NCBI GenBank assembly: GCA_026392415.1
Contig: JAPLCC010000011.1
Span: forward strand, 1-64,000
Reading direction: 5' to 3'
DNA: 64,000 nt
From: Propionibacteriales bacterium
GTDB taxonomy: Bacteria > Actinomycetota > Actinomycetes > Propionibacteriales > Nocardioidaceae
Shown: positions 43,068-51,399 of the stretch, one piece after another
How positions within the stretch are numbered: position 1 is the stretch's first letter
Layout: every line of letters starts with the position of its first letter
Translations under genes and position numbers: made by a program
The notes under the pieces: generated by a model
Told to the model about the DNA's origin: nothing
The model's database searches: none
What the model saw: only the letters and a program-made list of their open reading frames with translations

Positions 43068-44561
43068 TCAGCGACGACCGCTGAAGTTCGCCGCGCTGTG
43101 GCTGCTGCCACCCGCGCTGCTGCCACCGCGAGCCGCGCCGCCGCCACCGCTGCGGCGACCGCGGTTGCCGCCGGCCGACTGGCCGGCCTTGCCGGACTGA
43201 CCCGACTGGCCGGACTTGGCGCCAGCGGACGCGCCGCCGTTGCCACGCGGGGCGCCGCCGGAGCGGCCGCCGCCCGTCTTGGTGCCCGTCTTCGCGGCCG
43301 GACGGCCGCTGCCGGACTTGCCACGGTTGCGACCGCCGCCACCGCCACCGCCACCGGCCGAGGGGGCCGGGCCGAGGTCGATGCCACCGGGACGCGAGCG
43401 CTCGCCGGGAGCGAGCTCCTTGAGCATCGGGTGGTTGGGGTTGTCGATCCGGGTGGTGGTCGGCTTGATGCCGGCCGCCCGGGTCAGATCGCTGACGTCG
43501 CGACGCTGGTCGCTGGTCATGAGGGTGATCACGGTGCCGGCAGCACCGGCGCGCGCCGTACGACCCGAGCGGTGCAGGTAGGCCTTGTGCTCGGCCGGCG
43601 GGTCGGCGTGGACGACGAGCGAGACGTCGTCGACGTGGATGCCGCGTGCGGCGATGTCCGTGGCCACCAGGGTGGTCGCGGTGCCGCTGTGGAAGGCGTC
43701 CATGTTGCGGGTACGCGCGCCCTGGCTCAGGTTGCCGTGCAGGTCGACCGCGGGCACGCCGTTGCTGTTGAGCTGGCGGGCCAGCCCCTTCGCGCCGTGC
43801 TTGGTGCGGGTGAAGACGACCGTGCGGCCCGGCGCGCTGACCAGGTCGATCAGCACGGCGAGGCGCTGCTCGCGCTCGATGTGCAGCACGTGGTGGTCCA
43901 TCTTGGCGACCGGCGACTGCGCCGAGTCGGCCTCGTGGACGGCCGGGTTGGCGAGGAAGCGCTTGACCAGCACGTTGATCGCGCCGTCGAGCGTGGCGGA
44001 GAACAGCATCCGCTGGCCGTTCTTCGGCGTCTGGTCCAGCAGGCGTCGTACGGCGGGCAGGAAGCCGAGGTCGGCCATGTGGTCGGCCTCGTCGAGCACG
44101 GTGACCTGGATGTCACTGAGGTCGCACGCCCGCTGCTGGATCAGGTCCTCGAGCCGGCCGGGGCAGGCGATGACGATGTCGACACCCTGGCGCAGCGCGT
44201 TGACCTGCGGGCCCTGACCGACGCCACCGAAGACGGTGGTGACGCTCAGGCCGGACGTCTTCGCGAGCGGGGTGATCGCCGCAGCGATCTGCGAGACGAG
44301 CTCACGGGTCGGCGCGAGCACGAGGGCCCGCGGCTTCTTCGGTGCCGGGCGGCGGTTGGTGCCGACGAGGCGCGCGACGAGCGGGATGCCGAACGCGTAG
44401 GTCTTGCCGGAGCCCGTACGGCCGCGGCCGAGGATGTCGCGACCGGCGAGCGAGTCCGGAAGGGTCGCGGCCTGGATCGGGGTGGGGATGGTGATCCCGT
44501 CGGCCGTCAGGACGGCGAGCAGGTCAGAGGGCACGCCGAGGTCGGCGAAAGTCGAAGTCAC
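43068..44561 (-). CDS. DEAD-box RNA helicase with Gly/Ser/Arg-rich C-terminal tail
   Basis: 497 residues. Q motif, then GRGRTGSGKTYAFGIPLVAR (motif I), PTRELVSQI (Ia), VLDEADHMADLG (II), LFSATLDGA (III), and VATDIAARGIHVDDVSLVV with HRSGRTARAG (V and VI). The last ~95 residues are low-complexity Gly/Ser/Arg/Ala (for example SAGGGGGGGG), with RG dipeptides suited to RNA binding or phase separation. An RhlE-like RNA helicase acting in ribosome assembly or cold adaptation is the likely role. A leader of more than 300 bp precedes it. Confidence 0.92.
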   Translation of the reverse strand: MTSTFADLGVPSDLLAVLTADGITIPTPIQAATLPDSLAGRDILGRGRTGSGKTYAFGIPLVARLVGTNRRPAPKKPRALVLAPTRELVSQIAAAITPLAKTSGLSVTTVFGGVGQGPQVNALRQGVDIVIACPGRLEDLIQQRACDLSDIQVTVLDEADHMADLGFLPAVRRLLDQTPKNGQRMLFSATLDGAINVLVKRFLANPAVHEADSAQSPVAKMDHHVLHIEREQRLAVLIDLVSAPGRTVVFTRTKHGAKGLARQLNSNGVPAVDLHGNLSQGARTRNMDAFHSGTATTLVATDIAARGIHVDDVSLVVHADPPAEHKAYLHRSGRTARAGAAGTVITLMTSDQRRDVSDLTRAAGIKPTTTRIDNPNHPMLKELAPGERSRPGGIDLGPAPSAGGGGGGGGRNRGKSGSGRPAAKTGTKTGGGRSGGAPRGNGGASAGAKSGQSGQSGKAGQSAGGNRGRRSGGGGAARGGSSAGGSSHSAANFSGRR

Positions 44562-44906
44562 TGGGTGTTTCTCTCCGGGGACCGCAACAACTCGGCGCAG
44601 CCCCCTGATGTGGGCGTCTCGCCGTGCTGCCTGTCTGGTGACGGGCGGTGAAGCGGTGCCTCAGGTAGAGGGCGCATCCGCGGGCGGAGCGCAGGATCCA
44701 GGGCAAGACTGGCCGGATCGGTGACTCCACCCTAGGGGTACGACGCCTTCCTCAGTGCATTCGCGACGAAGATGCGGACGTGTGCTGCGACACGTCGGCG
44801 GTGCTTGTAACTCGGTGTTCGTGCATCCACCACGGAGTCATGACTGGTCAGGAGTCCCTGCTAGAGGACCGAACACTGAGTTACAAGCGGCGTACGCCGC
44901 CCGTGC
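44562..44906. other. 345-bp intergenic region (helicase leader and racemase 3' side)
   Basis: I see no convincing gene. The half nearest the helicase is its promoter and leader. At 44777-44796 a 7-bp stem (GACGTGT / ACACGTC) is present, and at 44803-44888 a large inverted repeat lies near the end of the racemase gene. Confidence 0.6.
44803..44888. repeat. 19-bp inverted repeat with 48-nt interior
   Basis: Left arm GCTTGTAACTCGGTGTTCG (44803-44821) pairs with right arm CGAACACTGAGTTACAAGC (44870-44888), 18 of 19 positions. The interior contains a perfect AGTCATGACT palindrome. The arms are much less GC-rich than the surroundings. It could be a small non-autonomous element, a structured RNA or an unusual terminator for the racemase gene. 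Confidence 0.8.
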
Positions 44907-46070
44907 TCAGCCGTCGAGCTGGATCGCGGCGCCGCTCTCGATCAGCCCGTCGACGTCGGCGATCCCCCACGCGGCCAGGGCCTCGCGGGTGTGTGAGCCG
45001 GCGCCGGGGGCGGGCGGGTGCGACAGGGTCGCCTGCGTGCGGGAGAAGCGCGGCGCGGGCTGCGGCTGGACGATGCCCTCGTGCTCGACGAACACGCCGC
45101 GGCCCTTGATGTGCGGGTGCTCGGGCGCCTCGCTCATCTTCAGGATCGGAGCCACGCATGCGTCGGTGCCGTCGAAGATCGCGCACCACTCGTCGCGGGT
45201 CTTCGTGAGGAAGGTGGCGGTGAAGAGCTTGCGCAGCTCGTCGGTCTTGGTGGGGTCCCAGCGGTCGGGGGCGGTGTCGCGCACCCCGAGCCCGTCGATG
45301 AGGACCTCGTAGAACTGCGGCTCCAGGGCGCCGACGGACAGGTGCCCGCCGTCGGAGGTCTCGTAGATGTCGTAGTACGGCGCCCCGCCGTCGAGCAGGT
45401 TCGCCCCCCGCTCCTCCTGGAAGCCGCCACCGGCGAGGAAGGCCGAGGTCATGGCGTTCAGGCTGGCGGTGCCGTCGACGATCGCGGCGTCGACGACCTG
45501 CCCCAGACCGGAGGCCTTCGCCTCGAACAGCGCGGACAGGATGCCGATGACGAGGTACGTCGACCCGCCGCCGAAGTCACCGACGAGGTTGGTCGGGAAC
45601 TGCGGCCGGTCCTTGGTCTGGCCGAGGCCGTGCAGGGTGCCGGTGATGGCGATGTAGTTCATGTCGTGGCCGGCGACCTGTGCCCACGTGCCGTCCTGGC
45701 CCCAGCCGGTCATCCGGGCGTAGACCAGGCGCGGATTGCGTGCATGGCACTCCTCCGGCCCGAGGCCGAGGCGCTCGGTGACGCCCGGTCGCATGCCCTC
45801 CACGAGGACGTCCGCATCGGCGACGAGGTCGAGCACCGTGGCGATCGCGTCGGGGTTCTTCAGGTCGAGGGCGACGCTGGGGCGGCCCCGGTTGAGCAGG
45901 TCGTGCGATCCGCCGGTCAGCATCTGGCCGCCCGGGCGCTCGATGCGGATCACGTCGGCGCCGAGGTCCGCGAGGAGCATGCACGCGTGCGGGCTCGGGC
46001 CGATGCCGGCGATCTCGACGACCTTGAGCCCCTTGAGCGGACCCGTTCCCTGACCCAGTGCGAATGACAT
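44907..46070 (-). CDS. Alpha-methylacyl-CoA racemase (CaiB/BaiF family)
   Basis: 387 residues. The known catalytic residues of mycobacterial MCR (His126, Asp156, Glu241) have counterparts at His135 (AGHDMNYIA), Asp165 (NLVGDFGGGSTY) and about Glu250 (ALEPQFYEVL), with a constant offset of 9. The CoA-binding N-terminus is KVVEIAGIGPSPHACMLLADLGADV. It interconverts (R)- and (S)-2-methylacyl-CoA so that branched chains (sterol side chains, pristanic-type acids) can enter beta-oxidation. It is transcribed alone. Confidence 0.92.
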   Translation of the reverse strand: MSFALGQGTGPLKGLKVVEIAGIGPSPHACMLLADLGADVIRIERPGGQMLTGGSHDLLNRGRPSVALDLKNPDAIATVLDLVADADVLVEGMRPGVTERLGLGPEECHARNPRLVYARMTGWGQDGTWAQVAGHDMNYIAITGTLHGLGQTKDRPQFPTNLVGDFGGGSTYLVIGILSALFEAKASGLGQVVDAAIVDGTASLNAMTSAFLAGGGFQEERGANLLDGGAPYYDIYETSDGGHLSVGALEPQFYEVLIDGLGVRDTAPDRWDPTKTDELRKLFTATFLTKTRDEWCAIFDGTDACVAPILKMSEAPEHPHIKGRGVFVEHEGIVQPQPAPRFSRTQATLSHPPAPGAGSHTREALAAWGIADVDGLIESGAAIQLDG

Positions 46071-46150
46071 GGGGCGATCATGGCACGAACGTGACAGTGA
46101 TCATGTCACGGTCCGTGGCCTGGCCCACCGGTCCGCCGTACGCTGACGTC

Positions 46151-46507
46151 ATGAGCGGCACGTGCATCTACGACGGCGACTGCGGCTTCTGCACGCAGTC
46201 GGCCCAGTGGCTGCAACGCCACGGTGACTGCGCGATCGTCCCGTGGCAGGCGCTCGACCTCGCATCGCTCGGACTGACCGAGGAGCAGGTGTCTGCGGCC
46301 GTGCAGTGGCAGGACGCGACGGGTGCCGTGACCGCCAGCGGCGCTGACGCCATCGCCCAGGCACTGCTGACCTGCGGACGTCCGTGGCGCTGGATGGGCC
46401 GGGCGCTCACCTGGCGCGTGGTCCGCCCGTTCGCGGCGATCGGCTACGCGCTGGTGGCGAAGTACCGCTACAAGCTGCCCGGCGCGACCGACGCCTGCCG
46501 GATCTGA
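46151..46507 (+). CDS. DCC-family thiol-disulfide oxidoreductase-like protein (DUF393)
   Basis: 118 residues. The start MSGTCIYDGDCGFC at 46151 carries the family-defining DGDCGFC thioredoxin-like motif. The central VPWQALDLASLGLTEEQVS and the C-terminal arginine-rich KYRYKLPGATDACRI follow. The function of the family is not established. It is divergent from the racemase start region and is otherwise single. Confidence 0.9.
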   Translation: MSGTCIYDGDCGFCTQSAQWLQRHGDCAIVPWQALDLASLGLTEEQVSAAVQWQDATGAVTASGADAIAQALLTCGRPWRWMGRALTWRVVRPFAAIGYALVAKYRYKLPGATDACRI

Positions 46508-46518
46508 GGGCGCTGCGG

Positions 46519-46555
46519 GGTCTCGAGACGGTTGCTGCACCACCTCCTCGACCAC
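46519..46555 (+). repeat. Palindromic repeat, copy 5 (intergenic, between convergent genes)
   Basis: GGTCTCGAGACGGTTGCTGC followed by ACCACCTCCTCGACCACC. It matches copies 1 and 2 with changes in the core. It fills the gap between the DCC-family gene and the M15 peptidase gene, which end facing each other, so it may also terminate transcription. Confidence 0.8.
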
Positions 46556-46560
46556 CGTCG

Positions 46561-47787
46561 CTAGCCCGGGTTGACGATCCGAGCGAGCTCGAAGTGCATC
46601 GGATCGGTGAAGGCCCAGTCGCCGCCCCACGCGAAACCCCAGCGCTTGAAGATCGCCACGACCTGTCGGTCCATCTGCCCGACCGTGCCGCGCTGGTTGC
46701 CGGGCACGTTGAGGTCGAGCGCGAGCCCGAAGGAGTGGTTCGAGAGTGAGGTCGAGCCAGCGATGAAGCGCGGGTAGTAGCACCCGGCGTACTCACCGGG
46801 GTGGATCTTGTCGCCCAGGCCGCTGCGCTGCACCTCGCCGAGGGCCGCCTTGAGCTGGGGCATCATGAACTTGTTGCAGGTCACCGATCCCAGGATCGGC
46901 ACCTGCTCGGTGACGATGTGGCTGCGCACCCAGCTCGCGTCCGGTGCGATCCGGCCGCCACCGATCGGCCGGTAGCGGAAGACCCCGACCGCATCACTGA
47001 AGGCACCGACCGGGATGACGTTCTGGAAGGTGTCGAGGTCGATCCCGGCCTGGGCGACGATGTCGAGGGCCGTGATCGAGAACGTCTTCACGCCGAACTT
47101 CTTCTCGATGACCTTGCGGACCGCCTGCGGCGAGGTGATGCCGGTGTTGATCAGGATCGCGTTGTCCTCGGGGAGGCCGAGCTCCTCGCCCCACTTCTCG
47201 TTGACCACCGCGTCGACGGTGCCGACGCCGCCCGGTGAGTACGCCCCGAGGTGGATCGACTGCTTCCCGACCGCGAGGTAGCCCTTGCCGTCGACCGGCA
47301 ACTCCTTCTGCAGCCGCTGCGCGACCGCGACCTCACCGCCGGCGATGCGGTCCCACTGCTCCTGGAACTCCGCGCTCTTCTGTCCGGTGAAGCGCCGATA
47401 GCCGGCCGGGTCGACGGCAGCGATGTTGAAGAGCTTGTTCTCGACCGAGAACTGCCCGACCGACAGCTGCTCGTAAGCGGCGACGCCGACCTTGCCGCGG
47501 ACCTTCACGCCGGTGATCTGCTTGAGCACGTCGTCAGGGATCGACTTGTTGCTCACCAGGAGCAGGTCGTCGCCGTACTGCGCGCCCCCGAACTCCCCGG
47601 GCGGCTCGACGGCGTGCGCCGGATCGGCGACGTCGACGGGAATCTCGCTCGCAGGCGCGGACGCCTTGCTGGGTCCGGCGACATCGGCGCTGCCCTTCTC
47701 CGGTGAACCGCATCCGACGAGGAGCGTCGCGACGACAACCGCCGACAGCCCAGCCGTCAGCGGTACGCGTCCTCGCGCAAGACTCAT
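46561..47787 (-). CDS. Lipoprotein with C-terminal M15 (VanY-like) carboxypeptidase domain
   Basis: 408 residues. The lipobox is LLVGCGSPE, Cys26. A long N-terminal region (residues about 50-270) has FGVKTFSITALDIV and is not recognised. The C-terminal M15 signature has LSNHSFGLALDLNVPG, WGFAWGGDWAFTDPMHFEL, giving His and Asp zinc ligands. The enzyme is predicted to cleave D-Ala-containing peptides of peptidoglycan outside the membrane. The start at 47787 has a good AGGGA-type site. Confidence 0.88.
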   Translation of the reverse strand: MSLARGRVPLTAGLSAVVVATLLVGCGSPEKGSADVAGPSKASAPASEIPVDVADPAHAVEPPGEFGGAQYGDDLLLVSNKSIPDDVLKQITGVKVRGKVGVAAYEQLSVGQFSVENKLFNIAAVDPAGYRRFTGQKSAEFQEQWDRIAGGEVAVAQRLQKELPVDGKGYLAVGKQSIHLGAYSPGGVGTVDAVVNEKWGEELGLPEDNAILINTGITSPQAVRKVIEKKFGVKTFSITALDIVAQAGIDLDTFQNVIPVGAFSDAVGVFRYRPIGGGRIAPDASWVRSHIVTEQVPILGSVTCNKFMMPQLKAALGEVQRSGLGDKIHPGEYAGCYYPRFIAGSTSLSNHSFGLALDLNVPGNQRGTVGQMDRQVVAIFKRWGFAWGGDWAFTDPMHFELARIVNPG

Positions 47788-47811
47788 TGTCCCTTCCCTG
47801 CCACCGGTGAC

Positions 47812-47841
47812 CCGGTAGTCCTCCCACAGGGAGGATACCGG
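47812..47841 (-). terminator. Terminator of the alkane hydroxylase operon
   Basis: CCGGTAGTCCTCCC / GGGAGGATACCGG, 13-bp stem with one bulged base and an ACA loop. It starts directly after the TetR stop codon at 47842. Confidence 0.7.
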
Positions 47842-48462
47842 TCAGCGCAGGACGCGTTCAGCGATCCACGCGATGTCGTCACCCGTGCGGGCCGGGTCGG
47901 CCGACGGTTGCATGACATGGCTGAGGACCAGGCGGACCACCATGTCGATGCTCGCATCGAGTCGCCCGTCCGGCAGGTCGAGTTCGTAGGACGCCACGCG
48001 CTCGGTGACGACGGCCTTGGCTCCCTCGAGGAGGTACTCCGAGTGAGTGGTCAGGAGCGGCAGCAACTCCGTGTCGGCGCCATGGGTGGCGGAGACGACG
48101 GCGTGCAGCAGCGCGTTGTTCTTGGCGTACTTGAGGACCCGGCGCGCGGAGGCCCGGATCGCGTTGATCAGGTCACCGGGGTTCTCGTCGAAGGACCGGG
48201 TGACGCCCGCGAGGAACCTGTCCAGCTCGCGCATGACCATCGCCTCGGCGAGGTCGTTCTTGGTGCCGATCTCGTTGTAGACCGTCTGCCGGCTGACGCC
48301 GACGTCGTCCGCGAGCCGGGACATGGTGACCCGCGCCCAGCCGCGGCTCGTCATGATCTCGACCGCGGCATCGATCAGACGATCACGAAGCGGCGAGGCC
48401 GCCTCCCCGAACGGGGAGACAGCCTCGTCGTGATCCGCGAGACGTCCCGCGAGAATCGACAT
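47842..48462 (-). CDS. TetR family regulator of the alkane hydroxylase operon (AlkX-like)
   Basis: 206 residues from MSILAGRLADHDEAVS. The HTH reads RVTMSRLADDVGVSRQTVYNEIG. It is the last gene of the alkB operon, as for AlkX/AlkU-type regulators reported next to actinobacterial alkB-rubredoxin genes. The ligand is probably a fatty acid or alkane metabolite. The gene lies 8 nt after the ferredoxin gene and probably binds the palindromes upstream of alkB. Confidence 0.85.
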   Translation of the reverse strand: MSILAGRLADHDEAVSPFGEAASPLRDRLIDAAVEIMTSRGWARVTMSRLADDVGVSRQTVYNEIGTKNDLAEAMVMRELDRFLAGVTRSFDENPGDLINAIRASARRVLKYAKNNALLHAVVSATHGADTELLPLLTTHSEYLLEGAKAVVTERVASYELDLPDGRLDASIDMVVRLVLSHVMQPSADPARTGDDIAWIAERVLR

Positions 48463-48470
48463 CGGTGGAA

Positions 48471-48665
48471 TCAGCCTTCCAGGGTAAGTGCGAGCACGGG
48501 GCACGCCTGCACGGCAGCGTAGACGTGCGCGCGATCGCCCTCGGGCGGGGAGTCGTCGAGCACTTCCACCCGGTCCTCGTCCTCGTCGACCATGAAGTAG
48601 TCGTTGGCCATGGCCTCGCACATGCCGAGGCCCTCGCACTTGGTCAGGTCAGCGACGATCTTCAT
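48471..48665 (-). CDS. Small ferredoxin of [3Fe-4S]/[4Fe-4S] type
   Basis: 64 residues. KCEGLGMCEAMA has Cys10-x2-Gly13-x2-Cys16 and a late Cys55 in ACPVLAL, the P450-linked ferredoxin pattern with the second Cys position replaced by Gly. The start lies 5 nt after the alkB stop. It could deliver electrons to AlkB-rubredoxin or to the P450 encoded about 2.7 kb away. A separate rubredoxin reductase gene is absent here. Confidence 0.9.
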   Translation of the reverse strand: MKIVADLTKCEGLGMCEAMANDYFMVDEDEDRVEVLDDSPPEGDRAHVYAAVQACPVLALTLEG

Positions 48666-48670
48666 CTGGA

Positions 48671-50188
48671 TCAGGCCTCAATCTTCTCGGGGTCGAAGGG
48701 GACGAAGTCTGCCTTGTCCCGCACGCCGCAGTCAGGACAGAACCAGTCCTCGGGGACGTCGGCCCAGGCCGTGCCGGCCGCGAAGCCCTGGTGCTCGTCG
48801 CCCGCCGCCACCTCGTAGACGTAGGAGCAGCCGGGGCACTTGGCGGCGAGGATCTCGCCGTCGTGGTTCTGGAGCCAGTGGTCCTCGTGCTGGACGTGCA
48901 CGTCCGGCGGCGGGAACTTGGCGAGGTACTTCGCCTCCTTGCCGGGCCGGATGTTGGCCAGGGTGACGTCGCCGTCGAGGTGCTCGACGACCCGCTTGTC
49001 CATGACCATGCGCCACAGCGGCGGGAACAGCGCGAGCGTGAGCATGCCGGCGTACCCGGTCGGCAGGGCCGGCGACTCCTTGAAGTCGCGCAGCGTCTGG
49101 TAGCGACGCGTCGGGTTGGCGTGGTGGTCGCTGTGGCGCTGCAGGTGGTACAGGAACAGGTTGGTGACGATGTTGTTGCTGTTCCAGCTGTGCATCGGCA
49201 GCACGCGCTCGTAGCGCTGCTTCTCGCCGACCTTCTGTCGCTTCATGCCGTAGTGCTCGACGTAGTTGATGATCTCGAGCAGGGAGAAGCCGAACACTGC
49301 GGTGACCAGGAGGTAGGGAGCGATGCCGAAGCCGTACATCGCGAACATCGCACCGAAGAGGACCACCGACATCGCCCAGGCGTTGAGCACGTCGTTGCCG
49401 ATGTGGAACGGGTGCGTGCCCTTGCGCTTGTAGCGCTTGGCCTCGACCTCCCACCCGGACTTCAGCGAGCCGGTGACAGTGCGCGGCCAGAAGGCCCAGA
49501 ACGACTCACCGAGGCGGCTGGACGCGGGGTCCTCGGGGGTGGCGACGCGGACGTGGTGACCCCGGTTGTGCTCGATGTAGAAGTGGCCGTAGAAGGTCGG
49601 CGCGAGCGCGATCTTGCTGAGCCAGCGCTCGACGTTCTCCTTCTTGTGGCCGAGCTCGTGGGCCGTGTTGATGGCGATGCCCTGGACACCGGCGATGGAG
49701 ACGGCGAGGAAGAGCTTCTCGTACCAGGTCATGTCGACCGAGCGCACCAGGTCGGCGCCGAGGTTGTCGGTGACCCAGGAGGTCGCGCCGACGAGGTCGG
49801 TGAACCAGAGGATCGGGTTGGTGCCGGAGATCAGGGCGAAGCCCGCGAAGAGGGTGACGAACTGCAGCGGGATGTAGGCGTAGACCACCCAGCGGTAGTA
49901 CTTGTCGTTCTCGAGCTCCTCCATCACGTCGTCCGGGGGATTCGCGGGGTCCAGGCCGAAGGCCAGGTCGAGCACGGGGATGAGCGCGTTGACCAGGATC
50001 GGGCCCGTCAGCAGGAGCCACATCCAGTCGGTGTAGAGCCACGCGATCACGGCCGTGATGCCGAGGCCAGGCACCAACAGGCCGAGCAGCCAGAGGTAGC
50101 GCTTCTTGTCCTTCCACTTCTCGGTGGAACCGTCCGGGACGGTCTTGCCGATCTGTTCGGGATTCATCCCGGTGCTCGAGGTCTCCAT
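48671..50188 (-). CDS. alkB: Alkane 1-monooxygenase AlkB fused to rubredoxin
   Basis: 505 residues from METSSTGMNPEQ. The integral-membrane diiron hydroxylase part has membrane segments near 33-70 and 105-125. His boxes are HELGHK (177-182), EHNRGHH (206-212), NYVEHYG (308-314) and LQRHSDHH (349-356). The C-terminal rubredoxin domain has CPGCSYVYE (451-459) and WFCPDCGV (482-489). It converts n-alkanes to 1-alkanols. Fusion to rubredoxin is known in Dietzia/Nocardioides-like actinobacteria. The ATG at 50188 is chosen; 50167 (MNPEQ) is an alternative. Confidence 0.96.
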   Translation of the reverse strand: METSSTGMNPEQIGKTVPDGSTEKWKDKKRYLWLLGLLVPGLGITAVIAWLYTDWMWLLLTGPILVNALIPVLDLAFGLDPANPPDDVMEELENDKYYRWVVYAYIPLQFVTLFAGFALISGTNPILWFTDLVGATSWVTDNLGADLVRSVDMTWYEKLFLAVSIAGVQGIAINTAHELGHKKENVERWLSKIALAPTFYGHFYIEHNRGHHVRVATPEDPASSRLGESFWAFWPRTVTGSLKSGWEVEAKRYKRKGTHPFHIGNDVLNAWAMSVVLFGAMFAMYGFGIAPYLLVTAVFGFSLLEIINYVEHYGMKRQKVGEKQRYERVLPMHSWNSNNIVTNLFLYHLQRHSDHHANPTRRYQTLRDFKESPALPTGYAGMLTLALFPPLWRMVMDKRVVEHLDGDVTLANIRPGKEAKYLAKFPPPDVHVQHEDHWLQNHDGEILAAKCPGCSYVYEVAAGDEHQGFAAGTAWADVPEDWFCPDCGVRDKADFVPFDPEKIEA

Positions 50189-50261
50189 CGATCTCTGCCT
50201 TCCATCTGGGTACACGCTGGGTCCCTCCCCGGGCTCAGCGATTGCGGCGTGGTGGTGCCGC

Positions 50262-50317
50262 TTGACAAGACGGTAGGACTTGTAAAGCCGTTTGACAACC
50301 CCCCACGATCTGTAAAG
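50262..50317 (-). promoter_or_regulatory. alkB promoter with two imperfect palindromes (TetR operators)
   Basis: On the minus strand TTGTCA (complement of 50293-50298) and TACCGT (complement of 50270-50275) are spaced by 17 bases, a fair -35/-10 pair. The plus-strand repeat TTGACAAG (50262-50269) pairs with CTTGTAAA (50279-50286) with one mismatch, and TTTGACAA (50291-50298) with TGTAAAG (50311-50317) makes a second weaker copy. A binding site overlapping the promoter is expected for an AlkX-type repressor. Confidence 0.7.
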
Positions 50318-50329
50318 TGACGGGCGTCA

Positions 50330-51352
50330 CTACTCGACGACTCCGAGGTCCTGTCGTAGGTCGATCTGGCTGCCCGGCACCGGGTCGAGGCCCAGCAGCC
50401 CCGTCACCAGGTTGGCGACCGCTGCGTTGCGGACCGGCTGTGGTCCGTCGTACGACGGCTGCGCGTCGCCGGGATCGGTGTAGTCGGGATTGATGTCGTA
50501 GAGGTCGCGGGCCGCCACACCCGGGCCCCAGACGACGAACGGGATCTGGAAGTCGACCAGGGCCGTCGCGTCACCGTGGTCCTTGAGGCCCGGCGGACCG
50601 CCGTGGTCGGCGGTGACGACGATGATCGTGTCCCTCGCCAGGTCGGGATCCGACTCGACGGCCTTGACGACCTTGCCGAGCGCCCGGTCGGACGCGGTGA
50701 CCGCAGCGTCGTACGCCGGCGAGTCCCAGCCGCTCGCGTGACCGGCGACGTCGGGCGCTGCGATGTGGAAGAAGGTGAGGTCGCGACGCTGCGCGCCGAG
50801 GTCGGCGAGAACCGCGTCGGTCAGTGCCGGGAGGTCGGCCTCGACCGCGAACCGGTCGATCGTGCCCGGCCAGGAACGCTTCCACATCCGGAACTTCCCC
50901 TTGCCGACGAACACCGCGCTCTGGCCGCCGGCAGCGTGGATGACCGTGAAGACCGACGGCACGTCGGCGCGGACGTTGCGCGCTGAGGCGACATTCCAGG
51001 TGACGCCGTGGCCGCCCACGGCCGCATCGATCTTGCGGCCCGTGACCATGCCCGTGTGGTTGGGCAGGGTGACCGTCCTCTCCACCGCGGTGCGGGCGTT
51101 GAGGGTGCTCGCTCCCCCGGTGCGCAGCCGGGTCAGCACGGGCATCTGCGCCCGCGTGACGGCGTACGACGCGAGGCCGTCCATCGAGATCACGATGACC
51201 CGCGGGTTCTTCGGCAGGGTCTCCGGCGATGCCGGGTCGGCGCCCCGGCCGGTGAACCAGAACGCACCGACCACCAGGGCGACGACGAGCGCGACCAGGG
51301 CCGCCGTGGCCAGGCGTACGACGCCGGGCTTGCCCGCCTCGAGGTTCGACAC
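50330..51352 (-). CDS. Alkaline-phosphatase-fold protein (type I phosphodiesterase/nucleotide pyrophosphatase-like)
   Basis: 340 residues. The N-terminal membrane anchor is LATAALVALVVALVVGAFWF. The metal-site residues are seen as SMDGLASYA (Asp), TVTLPNHTGMVTG (Thr nucleophile), APDVAGHASG (Asp, His) and VTADHGGPPG (Asp, His). It is predicted to hydrolyse a phosphomonoester or diester outside the membrane. The substrate is not predictable. It lies downstream of the P450 gene on the same strand with a 47-bp gap. Confidence 0.85.
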   Translation of the reverse strand: MSNLEAGKPGVVRLATAALVALVVALVVGAFWFTGRGADPASPETLPKNPRVIVISMDGLASYAVTRAQMPVLTRLRTGGASTLNARTAVERTVTLPNHTGMVTGRKIDAAVGGHGVTWNVASARNVRADVPSVFTVIHAAGGQSAVFVGKGKFRMWKRSWPGTIDRFAVEADLPALTDAVLADLGAQRRDLTFFHIAAPDVAGHASGWDSPAYDAAVTASDRALGKVVKAVESDPDLARDTIIVVTADHGGPPGLKDHGDATALVDFQIPFVVWGPGVAARDLYDINPDYTDPGDAQPSYDGPQPVRNAAVANLVTGLLGLDPVPGSQIDLRQDLGVVE

Positions 51353-51399
51353 CCCGGAAGCCTAGGCGTGTCTGCTGCCCGGCGCCGTCGAAAGGCCGC

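Noticed and set aside
43850..44561. Helicase lacking motif III
   Set aside because: SAT is present (LFSATLDGA), so the helicase core looks complete.
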